From Betaproteobacteria bacterium Ga0077526 (GTDB lineage: Bacteria; Pseudomonadota; Gammaproteobacteria; Burkholderiales; Ga0077523), in assembly GCA_001464765.1 (NCBI GenBank), contig LNDV01000010.1, forward strand, positions 124,001 to 188,000: 64,000 nt of DNA. Direction: 5' to 3'. The notes beneath the pieces are model-generated. The model ran no database searches and had not been told where the DNA came from. It worked only from the letters and a program-made list of their open reading frames with translations. Positions 55,562-63,662 of this stretch are shown here, in pieces. The position numbers were made by a program, and so were the translations under genes. Positions within the stretch are counted from its first letter, which is position 1, and each line of letters begins with the position of its first letter.

Positions 55562-55987
55562 CTACCAGTACCAGTAGGGGAAGTGCCCCGCGTAGGGGCG
55601 ATACGGATAGGGCGGCCCCCATCCCCACCCCCAGCCGCCGCCCCAGTACATGTTCTGGTAGCGCATGCGGGCATCGAACTCCACGGCGCGCAGGTAGCGG
55701 TTCTGCAGGTGGTCCAGCACTTCGTCCGGCACGCCGTCCTGCTTGAGCCGCCCGTACTGGGAGCCGTTGAGGGCCAGGACGGTTCGCGTACGGTCGATCT
55801 CCTTGATGATCTCCGTGGCGGGGGTCCCGTCCTTGGCCATCTGCACGACCTGTTCGACCGTCAGAGGGGGCGGGCGGTTGACCATCCCGGCGCAGCCGGA
55901 TAGCGCTGCCGTGAACACCATCACGGCAAGCAGGCGGCACCAGCGGCCTGCGCGAGGTTCAGGGGTCTGAAGCGGGGGTCTCGACAT
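55562..55987 (-). CDS. Small lipoprotein with aromatic/glycine-rich C-terminus
   Basis: 141 residues. A signal with lipobox LSGC (about 31-34) is followed by a short helical domain (LTVEQVVQMAKDGTPATEII, LNGSQYGRLKQDGVPDEVLD). The tail is very rich in Gly, Trp, Pro and Tyr (MYWGGGWGWGWGPPYPY). The helical part resembles small envelope lipoproteins whose function is unknown. The start overlaps the upstream membrane-protein gene by 29 bases. Confidence 0.75.
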   Translation of the reverse strand: MSRPPLQTPEPRAGRWCRLLAVMVFTAALSGCAGMVNRPPPLTVEQVVQMAKDGTPATEIIKEIDRTRTVLALNGSQYGRLKQDGVPDEVLDHLQNRYLRAVEFDARMRYQNMYWGGGWGWGWGPPYPYRPYAGHFPYWYW

Positions 55988-56402
55988 GGGGGGCTCTCCG
56001 ACAAAAGAGGTAGGCGCCGAGCGCGGCATAGATGAGGATGAGCCCGTGCAGCGCCTTCGGGCTTTCCAGGCCGGGCAGGCCGGCAAGACTCCGCGCAACG
56101 GCCGTCCCGAGTTCCGCGAGGACGACCAAGATCAGGAACGCGAATCCCATCGGAACGGTGGACGCGCGTTCCGGCGCCGGCATCAGGCGCTTCGCGAGGG
56201 GGCCGGCGACGACCGGCAGGAACAGCGCCACCAGGGCAAATGGCGCGAACATCGCCCCGGAGATCGACACGAGTCCATCGGCCTTGCCGGACCAGGCGCC
56301 GGCCAGGTAAGACAGTGCGTTGACGGCGATCTGCGCGCCGAGCGCGATGAAGACCGCGGCAAGGCCCAGGGGTTTCCAGTCGGCAAGGCGCATGGTGCTC
56401 AC
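55959..56402 (-). CDS. Small four-helix membrane protein, unknown function
   Basis: 147 residues from GTG 56402; ATG 56393 is an alternative. Four membrane spans are visible (about 11-33, 45-68, 85-104 and 117-133). No family was recognised. The 3' end overlaps the lipoprotein gene, so the two are probably co-translated. Confidence 0.7.
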   Translation of the reverse strand: MSTMRLADWKPLGLAAVFIALGAQIAVNALSYLAGAWSGKADGLVSISGAMFAPFALVALFLPVVAGPLAKRLMPAPERASTVPMGFAFLILVVLAELGTAVARSLAGLPGLESPKALHGLILIYAALGAYLFCRRAPHVETPASDP

Positions 56403-56578
56403 GGTGATTGGAGTGTTCCGGCGCCGATCGGTTCGGTGGGGTTCACCCGGGTGGGTCCGAAGTGATCTGGATCAAATCCGTCGGCTCCGCGATGGAGTCT
56501 GATGTCATCATGGTCGGAGAAAGGGCGTGTGCGGTGCTCCCCCGTTCCGACACGACATTGCGCAAAGAGGAAAACTCC

Positions 56579-56875
56579 ATGAAATCTCCCGTACTCACGG
56601 CATTGACCCTGGCGGCCGGCGCGTACGCCGCCCTCTCAGCCCCGACGTCCTTCGCAGGCGATCTGAGCCGCGGCAAGAGTCTGCACGACACATTCTGCAT
56701 CGCGTGCCACTCACCGGTCGTCTACCAGAGGAAGGATCGCCTGGCGGACTCCTACCTGGAAGTCCGCCAGCAGGTGGAGCGCTGGCAGGGCAACGCTCGG
56801 CTGCGCTGGTCGTCCTACGACATCGAGAGCGTGACGGACTACCTGGCGGACAAGTACTACAAGATCCCGTACTGA
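56579..56875 (+). CDS. Small exported monoheme c-type cytochrome
   Basis: 98 residues; AGAGG precedes the ATG. A signal peptide (about 1-25) is followed by a class I-like cytochrome with one CIACH heme site (about 39-43). The mature protein has no Met after the heme site, so the usual axial Met ligand is missing; only the nearby LHDTFC His remains as an alternative. A five-coordinate or bis-His heme is possible. It is transcribed alone, convergent with the ydcH-like gene. Confidence 0.85.
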   Translation: MKSPVLTALTLAAGAYAALSAPTSFAGDLSRGKSLHDTFCIACHSPVVYQRKDRLADSYLEVRQQVERWQGNARLRWSSYDIESVTDYLADKYYKIPY

Positions 56876-56882
56876 GCTGGGC

Positions 56883-57095
56883 TCAGGCCTGGGAATCGGG
56901 CTCGAGCTGGCGCTCGAGCCAGGTGATCTGGTCCTTGAGCAGCAGTTTGCGGCGCTTGAGGCGCTTCAACTGCAGTTCGTCGTACAGCGGCAACCGGGCC
57001 AGGTGGGAGATCGCCTGATCGAGGTCGTGGTGTTCCACCCGCAGGACTTCCAGGCGGTGGAGAATGGCTTCGAATGCTTCGGCTTCGCCTTCCAT
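56883..57095 (-). CDS. YdcH-like (DUF465) small protein
   Basis: 70 residues, helical and highly charged, with LYDELQLKRLKRRKLLLKDQ as the diagnostic stretch. Function is unknown in this family. Its ATG overlaps the stop of the upstream dioxygenase gene in TGATG, suggesting coupling. Confidence 0.85.
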   Translation of the reverse strand: MEGEAEAFEAILHRLEVLRVEHHDLDQAISHLARLPLYDELQLKRLKRRKLLLKDQITWLERQLEPDSQA

Positions 57096-57772
57096 CAGGG
57101 CTCCGTGGAAACGGGCGTTCTGCCCAGCACGATATCGAACCGGCCGGCGAGCGAACTGCCCGGGTTCGGAGACGGCGCAAGCGCCACCACCAGGGATTCC
57201 CGCGCGCGGCGGTCACGAACGGCCCGCAGCAGGAAGTCTTTGTCGTTCTCGGGGGCGCCGGCCAGATACATCTGCGTATAGAACCGGTTTCGCCCTGGGA
57301 CCTGCACCGAGAAATGGATGTGCGGCGCCCGCCCGGGATACGCCACGGGCTTCACCGTGCGGAAGCGGTAGGCGCCCTGGGTGTCGGTCACCGTCTGACC
57401 GAACCCCTGGAAATTCGGGTCGACGGGGGCGTCGGAGTCGTCGTGCGGATGGTGGTAGCGCCCGTGCCCGTTGACCTGCCAGATCTCCAGCACCGCGCCG
57501 GGCACCGGGCGGCCTTCCGTGTCCACCACCCGACCCGCCACGTCCGTGATGATCCCCGCGGCCGTTCCCGTGCGCCCGGTCACCGTCACGAGATCGTTGT
57601 CGCGGTCGAGAGGGAGCGTCAGCGGGTAGAAGGGCCCCTGCATCTGTGCGGGCGTCGCCACCAGTTCGGCCAGCGCGAAGCGGGAGCCCGTCGCGGCGGC
57701 GACTGCCGTTGCCGCACCGCTCACGAGGACAGCGCGACGGACAGGGGAGCGGGGCGAGACCGGGGAAGCCAA
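57095..57772 (-). CDS. Exported intradiol ring-cleavage dioxygenase
   Basis: 225 residues from a TTG at 57772 (MASPVSPRSPVRRAVLVSG). A twin-Arg-like motif with a hydrophobic stretch suggests export by Tat, ending at LAELVATPAQM. The dioxygenase motifs are LEIWQVNGHGRYHH and AYPGRAPHIHFSV, giving the two Tyr and two His ligands of non-heme Fe(III). It would cleave catechol- or protocatechuate-type rings between the hydroxyls. Exported members are known but unassigned. It follows the RraA-like gene. Confidence 0.85.
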   Translation of the reverse strand: MASPVSPRSPVRRAVLVSGAATAVAAATGSRFALAELVATPAQMQGPFYPLTLPLDRDNDLVTVTGRTGTAAGIITDVAGRVVDTEGRPVPGAVLEIWQVNGHGRYHHPHDDSDAPVDPNFQGFGQTVTDTQGAYRFRTVKPVAYPGRAPHIHFSVQVPGRNRFYTQMYLAGAPENDKDFLLRAVRDRRARESLVVALAPSPNPGSSLAGRFDIVLGRTPVSTEP

Positions 57773-57786
57773 GGGAAGCGGCGCTC

Positions 57787-58506
57787 TCAGTAGCGGTTGT
57801 AGATCTCGATTGCCTTCAGGATCGACTTCTGTTCCTTGATGATCGGCACCATCCTGGACTCCTTGTCGGCGTACTGTTTGAGCAGGTCCACGACCTTTTC
57901 CGCGGCGGCCTGAGGCACGACCACGGCGCCGTCGGCGTCGGCCACGATGTAGTCGCCGGGGTGCACCATCACGCCCCCGCACATGACCGGGATCTGCTTG
58001 TTCACGCTGATCATCCGTCCGACGGACGTTGCGGGCCCCACCCGCCGAGCCCAGACCGGAAAGCCGATCTCGCGGATCTCGGTGATGTCGCGCACGCCGC
58101 CGTCGATGACCGCACCGGCCAGCCCGCGTACCTTGGCCGTGGTGGCCATCAGGTTGCCCATGGCGGCGATGTCGATGCCGTCCTGCATCACGTAGACGAG
58201 GATGCTGCCGGGCTCGGCTTCGTCCAAGATCTGGAGGAAATGATTGGGGTACTTGCGGGTGTCGTTGCGAAGCCCCGGGCGCATCAGGGCCGTGGCGGCA
58301 CGCCCGACGATCTTCCCTTCCTGGATGGGCTTCATGTCCGTGGACATCCATCCCCGCGCGCCGGTGGCTTCATCGACGGCGTCGGCGACGTTGCCGGTGC
58401 TGTTGATCGGGTCAGCGAGGGCCGCGATGATCTCGGCGGGCGTCAGTGCGTGGGCCGACAGCGGCAGGACGAGACTCAGGATGACCGCGGACAACCAACG
58501 GGGCAT
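57787..58506 (-). CDS. Exported RraA-like / HMG-aldolase-family protein
   Basis: 239 residues. A signal peptide (about 1-20; LSAVILSLVLPLSAHA) precedes an RraA/HMG aldolase fold with GNLMATTAKVRGLAGAVIDG, GVRDITEI and GDYIVADADGAVVVPQ. Cytoplasmic relatives are 4-hydroxy-4-methyl-2-oxoglutarate aldolases or RNase E regulators. An exported form is unusual and suggests a periplasmic aldolase or decarboxylase. It is the gene upstream of the exported dioxygenase. Confidence 0.85.
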   Translation of the reverse strand: MPRWLSAVILSLVLPLSAHALTPAEIIAALADPINSTGNVADAVDEATGARGWMSTDMKPIQEGKIVGRAATALMRPGLRNDTRKYPNHFLQILDEAEPGSILVYVMQDGIDIAAMGNLMATTAKVRGLAGAVIDGGVRDITEIREIGFPVWARRVGPATSVGRMISVNKQIPVMCGGVMVHPGDYIVADADGAVVVPQAAAEKVVDLLKQYADKESRMVPIIKEQKSILKAIEIYNRY

Positions 58507-58558
58507 GGGGCGACTCCTTCGGGGATTCCCCGAATGATACGCGAGGCTCCGGGCCGGG

Positions 58559-59032
58559 TTACTTCACCGAGAGGAGATAGGTGAGCAGGTCGCCCTTTTC
58601 CTGGGCGGTGCAGGGCCTGCCCAGGACGAAGAAGCAGTTCACGTCGAACCAGAGTTCGACCTTGTCGGCATCGGTAAAGCGGTCCGGGTTGGCGGAGGGC
58701 GCCAGCGGCCGGATGTGGCGACGCATCTTCGACCGCTCGCCCGGGCCCGGCGCGTCCGTCAGATGACAGGCCCGGCATTCCGCCCGGATGGCGCCGCCGT
58801 GGCCATCGATGGTGCTGCGCGGGTCGGGTCCGTGGCATCCGGCGCACGAGTGTTCGCCATTTGGCCCGGTGATCTTCGCCTCGTAGAAGGTCCGCCCGCG
58901 CTCGGCCGAGAAGCCCTTGAAGTGCGAGGCCGTCGCCGCGGCTGCGCGGTAGACTTCCAGCAGTTGTTCCGGCGTCATCGCGGCCGCAGCCAGCGACGCG
59001 AAGAAGAGACACAGGGCGATGAACAGGCGCAT
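58559..59032 (-). CDS. Exported DUF1924-type cytochrome with two CxxCH motifs
   Basis: 157 residues. A signal peptide (about 1-18) is followed by a DUF1924/SHP-like domain (FKGFSAERGRTFYEAKITG, PLAPSANPDRFTD, NCFFVLGRPCTAQEKGDLL). There are two heme sites, CAGCH (about 63-67) and CRACH (about 86-90). Members usually show one, so the second is an insertion. Axial ligands are not assigned. It is upstream of the RraA-like gene on the same strand. Confidence 0.85.
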   Translation of the reverse strand: MRLFIALCLFFASLAAAAMTPEQLLEVYRAAAATASHFKGFSAERGRTFYEAKITGPNGEHSCAGCHGPDPRSTIDGHGGAIRAECRACHLTDAPGPGERSKMRRHIRPLAPSANPDRFTDADKVELWFDVNCFFVLGRPCTAQEKGDLLTYLLSVK

Positions 59033-59120
59033 GGTCGAACCCTTCCGGATCGGGGAAGGCGCAGCTTAGCGCCGTTCTGCGGTGCGCGGGTTCGCGGATG
59101 ATCGGGGGGGCGGGCGATCC

Positions 59121-60017
59121 ATGGGTTCTGGCTATCGGTTTCACGGCATCTATCCGATGCAATACGCATTCTTCGGCGCGGACGGCCGGCTCGATCGCGA
59201 AGCGATGCGCAGGCAGGTGGAAGTGGCCGTCACAGGTGGCGCGCACGGCGTCGCGGTACTAGGCCTCGCGACGGAAGTCGGGAAGCTCTCGCCGGAAGAG
59301 CGGCGGTCGGTGGTGGAGTGGCTGACGCAGGATCTCGACGGGCGGTTGCCGTTGGCGGTTACTGCGGCGCCCGGCAGCGTGGCGGAGCAGATCGCTTTCG
59401 CGCAGTTCGCCCGCGATCGCGGCGCGGCGTGGGTGATCCTGCAGCCGCCGCCGGAACGCGGCCTCCCGGAATCGCACTACGCCGAGCATTTCTCTCGCGT
59501 CATGGCCGCCGTCGACGTGCCCATGGCGATCCAGAACGCGCCCGAGTACATCGGCGTCGGCCTATCCGCGGAGTCCATCGCCGAGCTCGCGCGGTCGCGG
59601 CCGAACTTCACGGTGCTGAAGGGCGAGGGGCCGGTCATCGGCATCGAGACCGTGGTTCGTGCAACCGGCGGCGCGCTAGCCGTGTTCAACGGGCGCAACG
59701 GCCAGGAACTGCCGGACAACCTGCGCGCCGGTTGCGCCGGGATGATTCCCGCGACCGATACCTTCGACTGGCAGGTGAAGATCTACGAGGCGTTCCGCCG
59801 CGGCGACGAGGCAGCGGCCGAGGCGATTTATCGCGACGTGTTGCCGGCAATCATCTTCGGCATGCAGTCGCTGGATGCGCTCATCTGTTATGGCAAGCGC
59901 ATTGCAGCAATGCGGATGGGGCTCGGGGAGGTGTACGACCGTGCACCGGCGATGGTGCCGACGGCGTTCGGAATGGAGTGCGCGGCGCGGTTCGCGACAG
60001 CGTTGGGGCGGTTGTAA
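59121..60017 (+). CDS. DapA-like (dihydrodipicolinate synthase family) aldolase
   Basis: 298 residues; ATG at 59121. The TIM-barrel features of the family are GLATEVGKLSPEERR and VLKGEG, where Lys would form the Schiff base. The usual YNxP tyrosine is replaced (AIQNAPEYIG), so the active site is noncanonical. It is likely an aldolase or lyase for a 2-oxo acid rather than lysine synthesis. It is transcribed divergently from the DUF1924 gene. Confidence 0.85.
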   Translation: MGSGYRFHGIYPMQYAFFGADGRLDREAMRRQVEVAVTGGAHGVAVLGLATEVGKLSPEERRSVVEWLTQDLDGRLPLAVTAAPGSVAEQIAFAQFARDRGAAWVILQPPPERGLPESHYAEHFSRVMAAVDVPMAIQNAPEYIGVGLSAESIAELARSRPNFTVLKGEGPVIGIETVVRATGGALAVFNGRNGQELPDNLRAGCAGMIPATDTFDWQVKIYEAFRRGDEAAAEAIYRDVLPAIIFGMQSLDALICYGKRIAAMRMGLGEVYDRAPAMVPTAFGMECAARFATALGRL

Positions 60018-60025
60018 TGAGGGCT

Positions 60026-60346
60026 CCCGGAGTCGTCGCTTCGCGACTCGTCCGGGCTACGACTCCGCGCATTTCCGCGACCCGCAGGGTTGGCAATTCA
60101 CCGTAGCCCGGACGAGTCGCAAAGCGACGACTCCGGGGAGTTTCCGCGATCCGTGGGGTAGGCAATTCGCGTAGCCCGGACGAGTCGCGAGAGCGACGAC
60201 TCCGGGAAATCTCCGCGATCCGTAGGGTTGGCAATTCGCGTAGCCCGGACGAGTCGCGAAAGCGACGACTCCGGGGAATTCCGGCGATCCGCAGGGTTGG
60301 CAATTCGCCGTAGCCCGGACGAGTCGCCAGAGCGACGACTCCGGGG
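60026..60346. repeat. Array of REP-like palindromic elements
   Basis: One inverted copy (60026-60060) and four direct copies (from 60103, 60171, 60240 and 60310) of a 35-37-bp element GTAGCCCGGACGAGTCGC-GCGACGACTCCGGG. Spacers of about 33 bp are themselves repeats (TTCCGCGATCCGCAGGG, TTGGCAATTCGC), giving a 68-70-bp period. It fills the convergent gap between the DapA-like and transglycosylase genes, ending just before the latter's stop. No RAYT transposase is in the window. Confidence 0.8.
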
Positions 60347-60351
60347 AAACG

Positions 60352-61032
60352 TCACCCCGGCGTCGCGACGTTCCTGACGCGCGAGTCCGTAGCGTGCGCC
60401 GAATCCCGATACCGCCGGTAATAGGCGAGGACCTTCGGCACGTAACTCTGTGTTTCCGCGTAGGGCGGAATCTTTCCGTACTTGAGCACCGCGCCTTCAC
60501 CCGCGTTGTACGCCGCGAGCGCCAGGCGCAGGTCGTTGCCGAACAGGGTGATGAGTTCCTTGAGGTACCGCGTGCCGGCCTGGATGTTCTGGCGCGGATC
60601 GAGCAGGTTCGTCGCGCCGTAACGCGCACCCGTCTCGGGGATCAGCTGCATCAGACCCCGCGCGCCCTTGGACGAACGGGCCAGAGGGTTGTAGGCGGAC
60701 TCCGCCGAGATCACCGCATGGATCAGCGCGGCATCCACGTCGTGGTCGCGGGCCGCTGCCTGGATGTGCTCTTCGTAGAGGCCGCGGCGCGACGGATTGA
60801 TCTTGCGCACCGCGCGCTCCTGCACCAGCCGGGTGACCGGCGTTTCCTCCGCCTTCTTGTCGAGCTGAATGACCACCATGCAGCGGCGGTCATTCGGAAT
60901 GTTCGTGAACAACGGCACCCCGTCTTCGCCCTTGCACCGGTAGATATCGGCCTGCGCGGCGCCGCTCAACGTCAGCAGCGCGCCTGCGATCAGCGCGTAG
61001 GTACCGGGAAGCCTGCAGAAACGAAACGTCAT
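60352..61032 (-). CDS. Lytic transglycosylase with DUF4124-like N-terminus
   Basis: 226 residues from ATG 61032; an in-frame TTG at 61050 is an alternative. A signal peptide (about 1-29) is followed by a DUF4124-like segment (IYRCKGEDGVPLFTNIP). Then comes an SLT catalytic domain with AVISAESAYNPLARSSKGA, GLMQLIPETGARYG and AAYNAGEGAV. The Glu in ISAESAYN is the catalytic acid. It cleaves peptidoglycan glycan chains. Confidence 0.93.
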   Translation of the reverse strand: MTFRFCRLPGTYALIAGALLTLSGAAQADIYRCKGEDGVPLFTNIPNDRRCMVVIQLDKKAEETPVTRLVQERAVRKINPSRRGLYEEHIQAAARDHDVDAALIHAVISAESAYNPLARSSKGARGLMQLIPETGARYGATNLLDPRQNIQAGTRYLKELITLFGNDLRLALAAYNAGEGAVLKYGKIPPYAETQSYVPKVLAYYRRYRDSAHATDSRVRNVATPG

Positions 61033-61168
61033 CGTATGCCGTCGAATCAAGGGGTTGCCGGCTCATCCCGGGGATATCTGCTCCCGGAACGAGGAGAGGA
61101 CTACCTCGACTTGGCAACTTCCCTGCCAAGCGCGGGGCCTCGGTACTAATCTCCCGGGCCCAGGCTGG

Positions 61169-62083
61169 TTATCGGCTCGGCGAAGGGCTTTCTTGACGGC
61201 GAGGGGGGATGAGGACGGTCGCCAGAGCGGCGACGATGAGGCCCAGGGCGGAGAAGTCCGTCCAGCCCGGGCGTTCGCCGAGGATGAGCATGCCGCTGAA
61301 GATGGCGACGCATGGGATCATCAGGGTGCCCAGTGCCGAGACCCCGGCCGGCGCGAGCGTGACGATCTTGAACCACACCCAGTGGCACAGGATGAACGCG
61401 ACGATCAGGTTGTAGGTGAGGCCGATCGCCGCGGGCATGCCGATGGGTTTCCAGTGGGGCGGGTCCATGATCAGGGCACCAATCGCGATGGGGATGCCCC
61501 CCAGCAGCAGATTCCAACCCGTGAATACCGTGGTGGGCACCGACAGCGGATACTTCTTCATGAGCATGGTGCCGAACGACCACGTCATTGCCGCCGTGAC
61601 GATGAGGATCGCCCCGCCCGGCGCGCCCCCGATGGCAACGAGCGAGTCGCCGAGCAGCAGCGCCAGCCCCGACATGCCCAGCCCCACGCCCAGCAGCCGA
61701 CGACGCGTGAGCGTCTCGTTCAGAAACACCGAAGAGAACAGCACCGTCCACAACGGCATGGTGTAGGCAAGGATCGCGGACCGGCCCGCCGGCATCATGC
61801 GGATGCCGTAAGTGACCAGGACGTTCCACAGCGTCACGTTGAAGACCGACATGAGGAGGATGAGCTTCCACTCGGCGCGGGGCACTCTCAGCGAATGGCC
61901 GCCGAAGCGGGCGATGGCGAAGATGCCTGCCGCGCCGACGAGCGTGCACAGCGCGCGGAACGTCCAGATGGGGATGTCGGTGACCGCCATCTTGATCATC
62001 GGCCAGTTCATGCCCCAGCCGAGCGTGAGCGTGGCGAGCAGCAGCCAGGTCGAGCGCGGCAGGGTGGCGGTGTCCTTGGACAT
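61169..62083 (-). CDS. EamA/DMT-family transporter
   Basis: 304 residues with ten predicted spans in two EamA repeats (GWGMNWPMIKMAV near the N-terminus, LIPCVAIFSGMLILGERP in the second repeat). The substrate is unknown. It is divergent from the cyclase-family gene, with 127 bp between. Confidence 0.9.
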   Translation of the reverse strand: MSKDTATLPRSTWLLLATLTLGWGMNWPMIKMAVTDIPIWTFRALCTLVGAAGIFAIARFGGHSLRVPRAEWKLILLMSVFNVTLWNVLVTYGIRMMPAGRSAILAYTMPLWTVLFSSVFLNETLTRRRLLGVGLGMSGLALLLGDSLVAIGGAPGGAILIVTAAMTWSFGTMLMKKYPLSVPTTVFTGWNLLLGGIPIAIGALIMDPPHWKPIGMPAAIGLTYNLIVAFILCHWVWFKIVTLAPAGVSALGTLMIPCVAIFSGMLILGERPGWTDFSALGLIVAALATVLIPPRRQESPSPSR

Positions 62084-62210
62084 GGGGGTGGCCGGTGGAA
62101 AAGCGCGGATGGTACATGGGTGCTCCGCTTGACTCGACCACCATCGCGGCTATGCTCGACGGTATCGGCTGCCGTACGCGCAGCCGGACGACAACGATTC
62201 GGGAGGAACA

Positions 62211-63158
62211 ATGAAGATGAGATTCATGCTGGCGGCGCTTGCCGCCATGTGGTCCTTCGGTGCCGCCGCGCAGAGCTGGGTGCCGCCGGCCCCCGAGCAG
62301 CGCTGCCCGTCCAAGTGGGGTGCGGCGGATGAACGCGGCGCGGCCAACTACATGAACGCCGCCCGCGTTGCGCAGGCCGCGCGCCTCGTGAAGACCGGCC
62401 AGATCATCGAGCTCGGTCGCACGCTCGAAGGCAACATGCCGCTCTTCGGCACGCGCAAGTTCGAAGTGCACACCAAGCGTACGGGTCCGGTTCTCGGCAG
62501 CAACAAGCGCCGGAGCAACGAAGAACTGGTGGTCACCGAGATCGGCCAGGTGGGCACGCAGTTCGACATGTTCTCGCACCAGACCATCGGCAACTCGCTC
62601 TACAACTGCATCGACTCCGACGAGATCGGCACGCGCAGCGGCTTCACCAAGCTGGGCGTGGAGAAGATCGGGATGCTGTTCACGCGCGGCATCCTCCTCG
62701 ACATCGCAGCACTGAAGGGAGTGGACATCCTGGAGCCCACCTACGAGATCATGCCCGCCGATCTCGAGGCCGCCGCGGCTCGCGCTGGCATCACCATCCA
62801 GCCCGGCGACGCGGTGCTCATCCATACCGGGTGGGGCAAGCTGTGGGGCGTCGACAACGCGAAGTACAACGCGAGCTGCCCGGGCATCGGCGTGAAGTCC
62901 GCCGAATGGCTGGCCGCGAAGGATGTCATGCTCCTCGGCGCGGACAACTTCCCCGTGGAGATCGCGCCCAACCCCGACAAGTCGGTGAGCCTGCCCGTGC
63001 ATCAGATCGCGCTCGTGGTGAACGGCATCTTCCTGCTGGAGAACATGAAGCTCGACGAGCTTGCCGCGAAGAAGGTCTACGAATTCGCGCTGGCCGTGCA
63101 GCCCCTGAAGGTGAAGGGCGGCACGGGATCCACCGTCGCGCCGGTGGCGATGTACTGA
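62211..63158 (+). CDS. Exported cyclase-family (kynurenine formamidase-like) protein
   Basis: 315 residues; GGAGGAACA precedes the ATG. A signal peptide (about 1-21, ending AAAQS) precedes the cyclase fold. The metal motif reads QVGTQFDMFSH in place of HxGTHxDxxxH, so two His are Gln while Asp and the last His remain. GDAVLIHTGWG and LLGADNFPVE are also typical. A GTQxD variant is known in part of the family. The substrate is unknown. Confidence 0.85.
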   Translation: MKMRFMLAALAAMWSFGAAAQSWVPPAPEQRCPSKWGAADERGAANYMNAARVAQAARLVKTGQIIELGRTLEGNMPLFGTRKFEVHTKRTGPVLGSNKRRSNEELVVTEIGQVGTQFDMFSHQTIGNSLYNCIDSDEIGTRSGFTKLGVEKIGMLFTRGILLDIAALKGVDILEPTYEIMPADLEAAAARAGITIQPGDAVLIHTGWGKLWGVDNAKYNASCPGIGVKSAEWLAAKDVMLLGADNFPVEIAPNPDKSVSLPVHQIALVVNGIFLLENMKLDELAAKKVYEFALAVQPLKVKGGTGSTVAPVAMY

Positions 63159-63226
63159 GTCGTGTCCGGAGGGCTCGCCATCGCGGGCCCTCTGCTTATC
63201 CAGCCTCCACAAGAGAAACCCGTCGC

Positions 63227-63643
63227 ATGGGCGAAGTCTTCGTTCACGAGCAGCTCGTCCGGTTCGCGCACTGCGATCCGGCGGGCATCGTCTACTTTCC
63301 GCGCTTCTTCGATCTCGCTCACACGGTGATGGAGGACTGGCTCGCGCAAGGTGTCGGTGCCTCATTGCCGGCGCTCATCCGCGGGCAGCGCATCGGCACC
63401 CCCACGGTCAGCATCCATTGCGACTTCTCGCAGCCCATGCGCATGGGCGATACCCTCCGGTTCGAGTTGCGGGTGCTGCGAATGGGGCGAAGCTCGGTGG
63501 AGCTCGACTACCAGGGGTTCCACGACAAGGCGCTGTGCCTGCGCATCGCGCAGACCATCGTATTCATGGATCTCGACAAGGCGCGATCGGTGGCCATCCC
63601 GGACGAACTGCGCCCGCGGATCGAGCGCTACCTGCCCGCGTAG
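63227..63643 (+). CDS. 4-hydroxybenzoyl-CoA-type acyl-CoA thioesterase
   Basis: 138 residues; the ATG at 63227 follows AAGAGA. The hot-dog fold signature is FAHCDPAGIVYFPRFFDLAH, with the Asp of HCDPAG as the catalytic residue. SIHCDFSQPMRMGDTLRFEL follows. It would hydrolyse an aromatic or short acyl-CoA. It lies 68 bp after the cyclase gene and may share its transcript. A GAGGGC/GCCCTC hairpin (about 63169-63192) stands between. Confidence 0.9.
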   Translation: MGEVFVHEQLVRFAHCDPAGIVYFPRFFDLAHTVMEDWLAQGVGASLPALIRGQRIGTPTVSIHCDFSQPMRMGDTLRFELRVLRMGRSSVELDYQGFHDKALCLRIAQTIVFMDLDKARSVAIPDELRPRIERYLPA

Positions 63644-63662
63644 TTCCGTCGCTGGACGGTCC

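Noticed and set aside
49755..55940. 2,061-residue open frame on the minus strand opposite the giant gene
   Set aside because: Low-complexity His/Arg/Asp/Gly-rich product without domains, typical of antisense frames in GC-rich repeat DNA. The plus-strand frame has clear domains throughout.
60103..60346. Possible CRISPR array (regular 68-70-bp period)
   Set aside because: The spacers are repeats of each other, the repeat is a REP-like palindrome with one inverted copy, and no cas genes are present.
61146..63365. 739-residue minus-strand frame across the EamA and cyclase genes
   Set aside because: It overlaps two real genes in other frames and has shadow composition.
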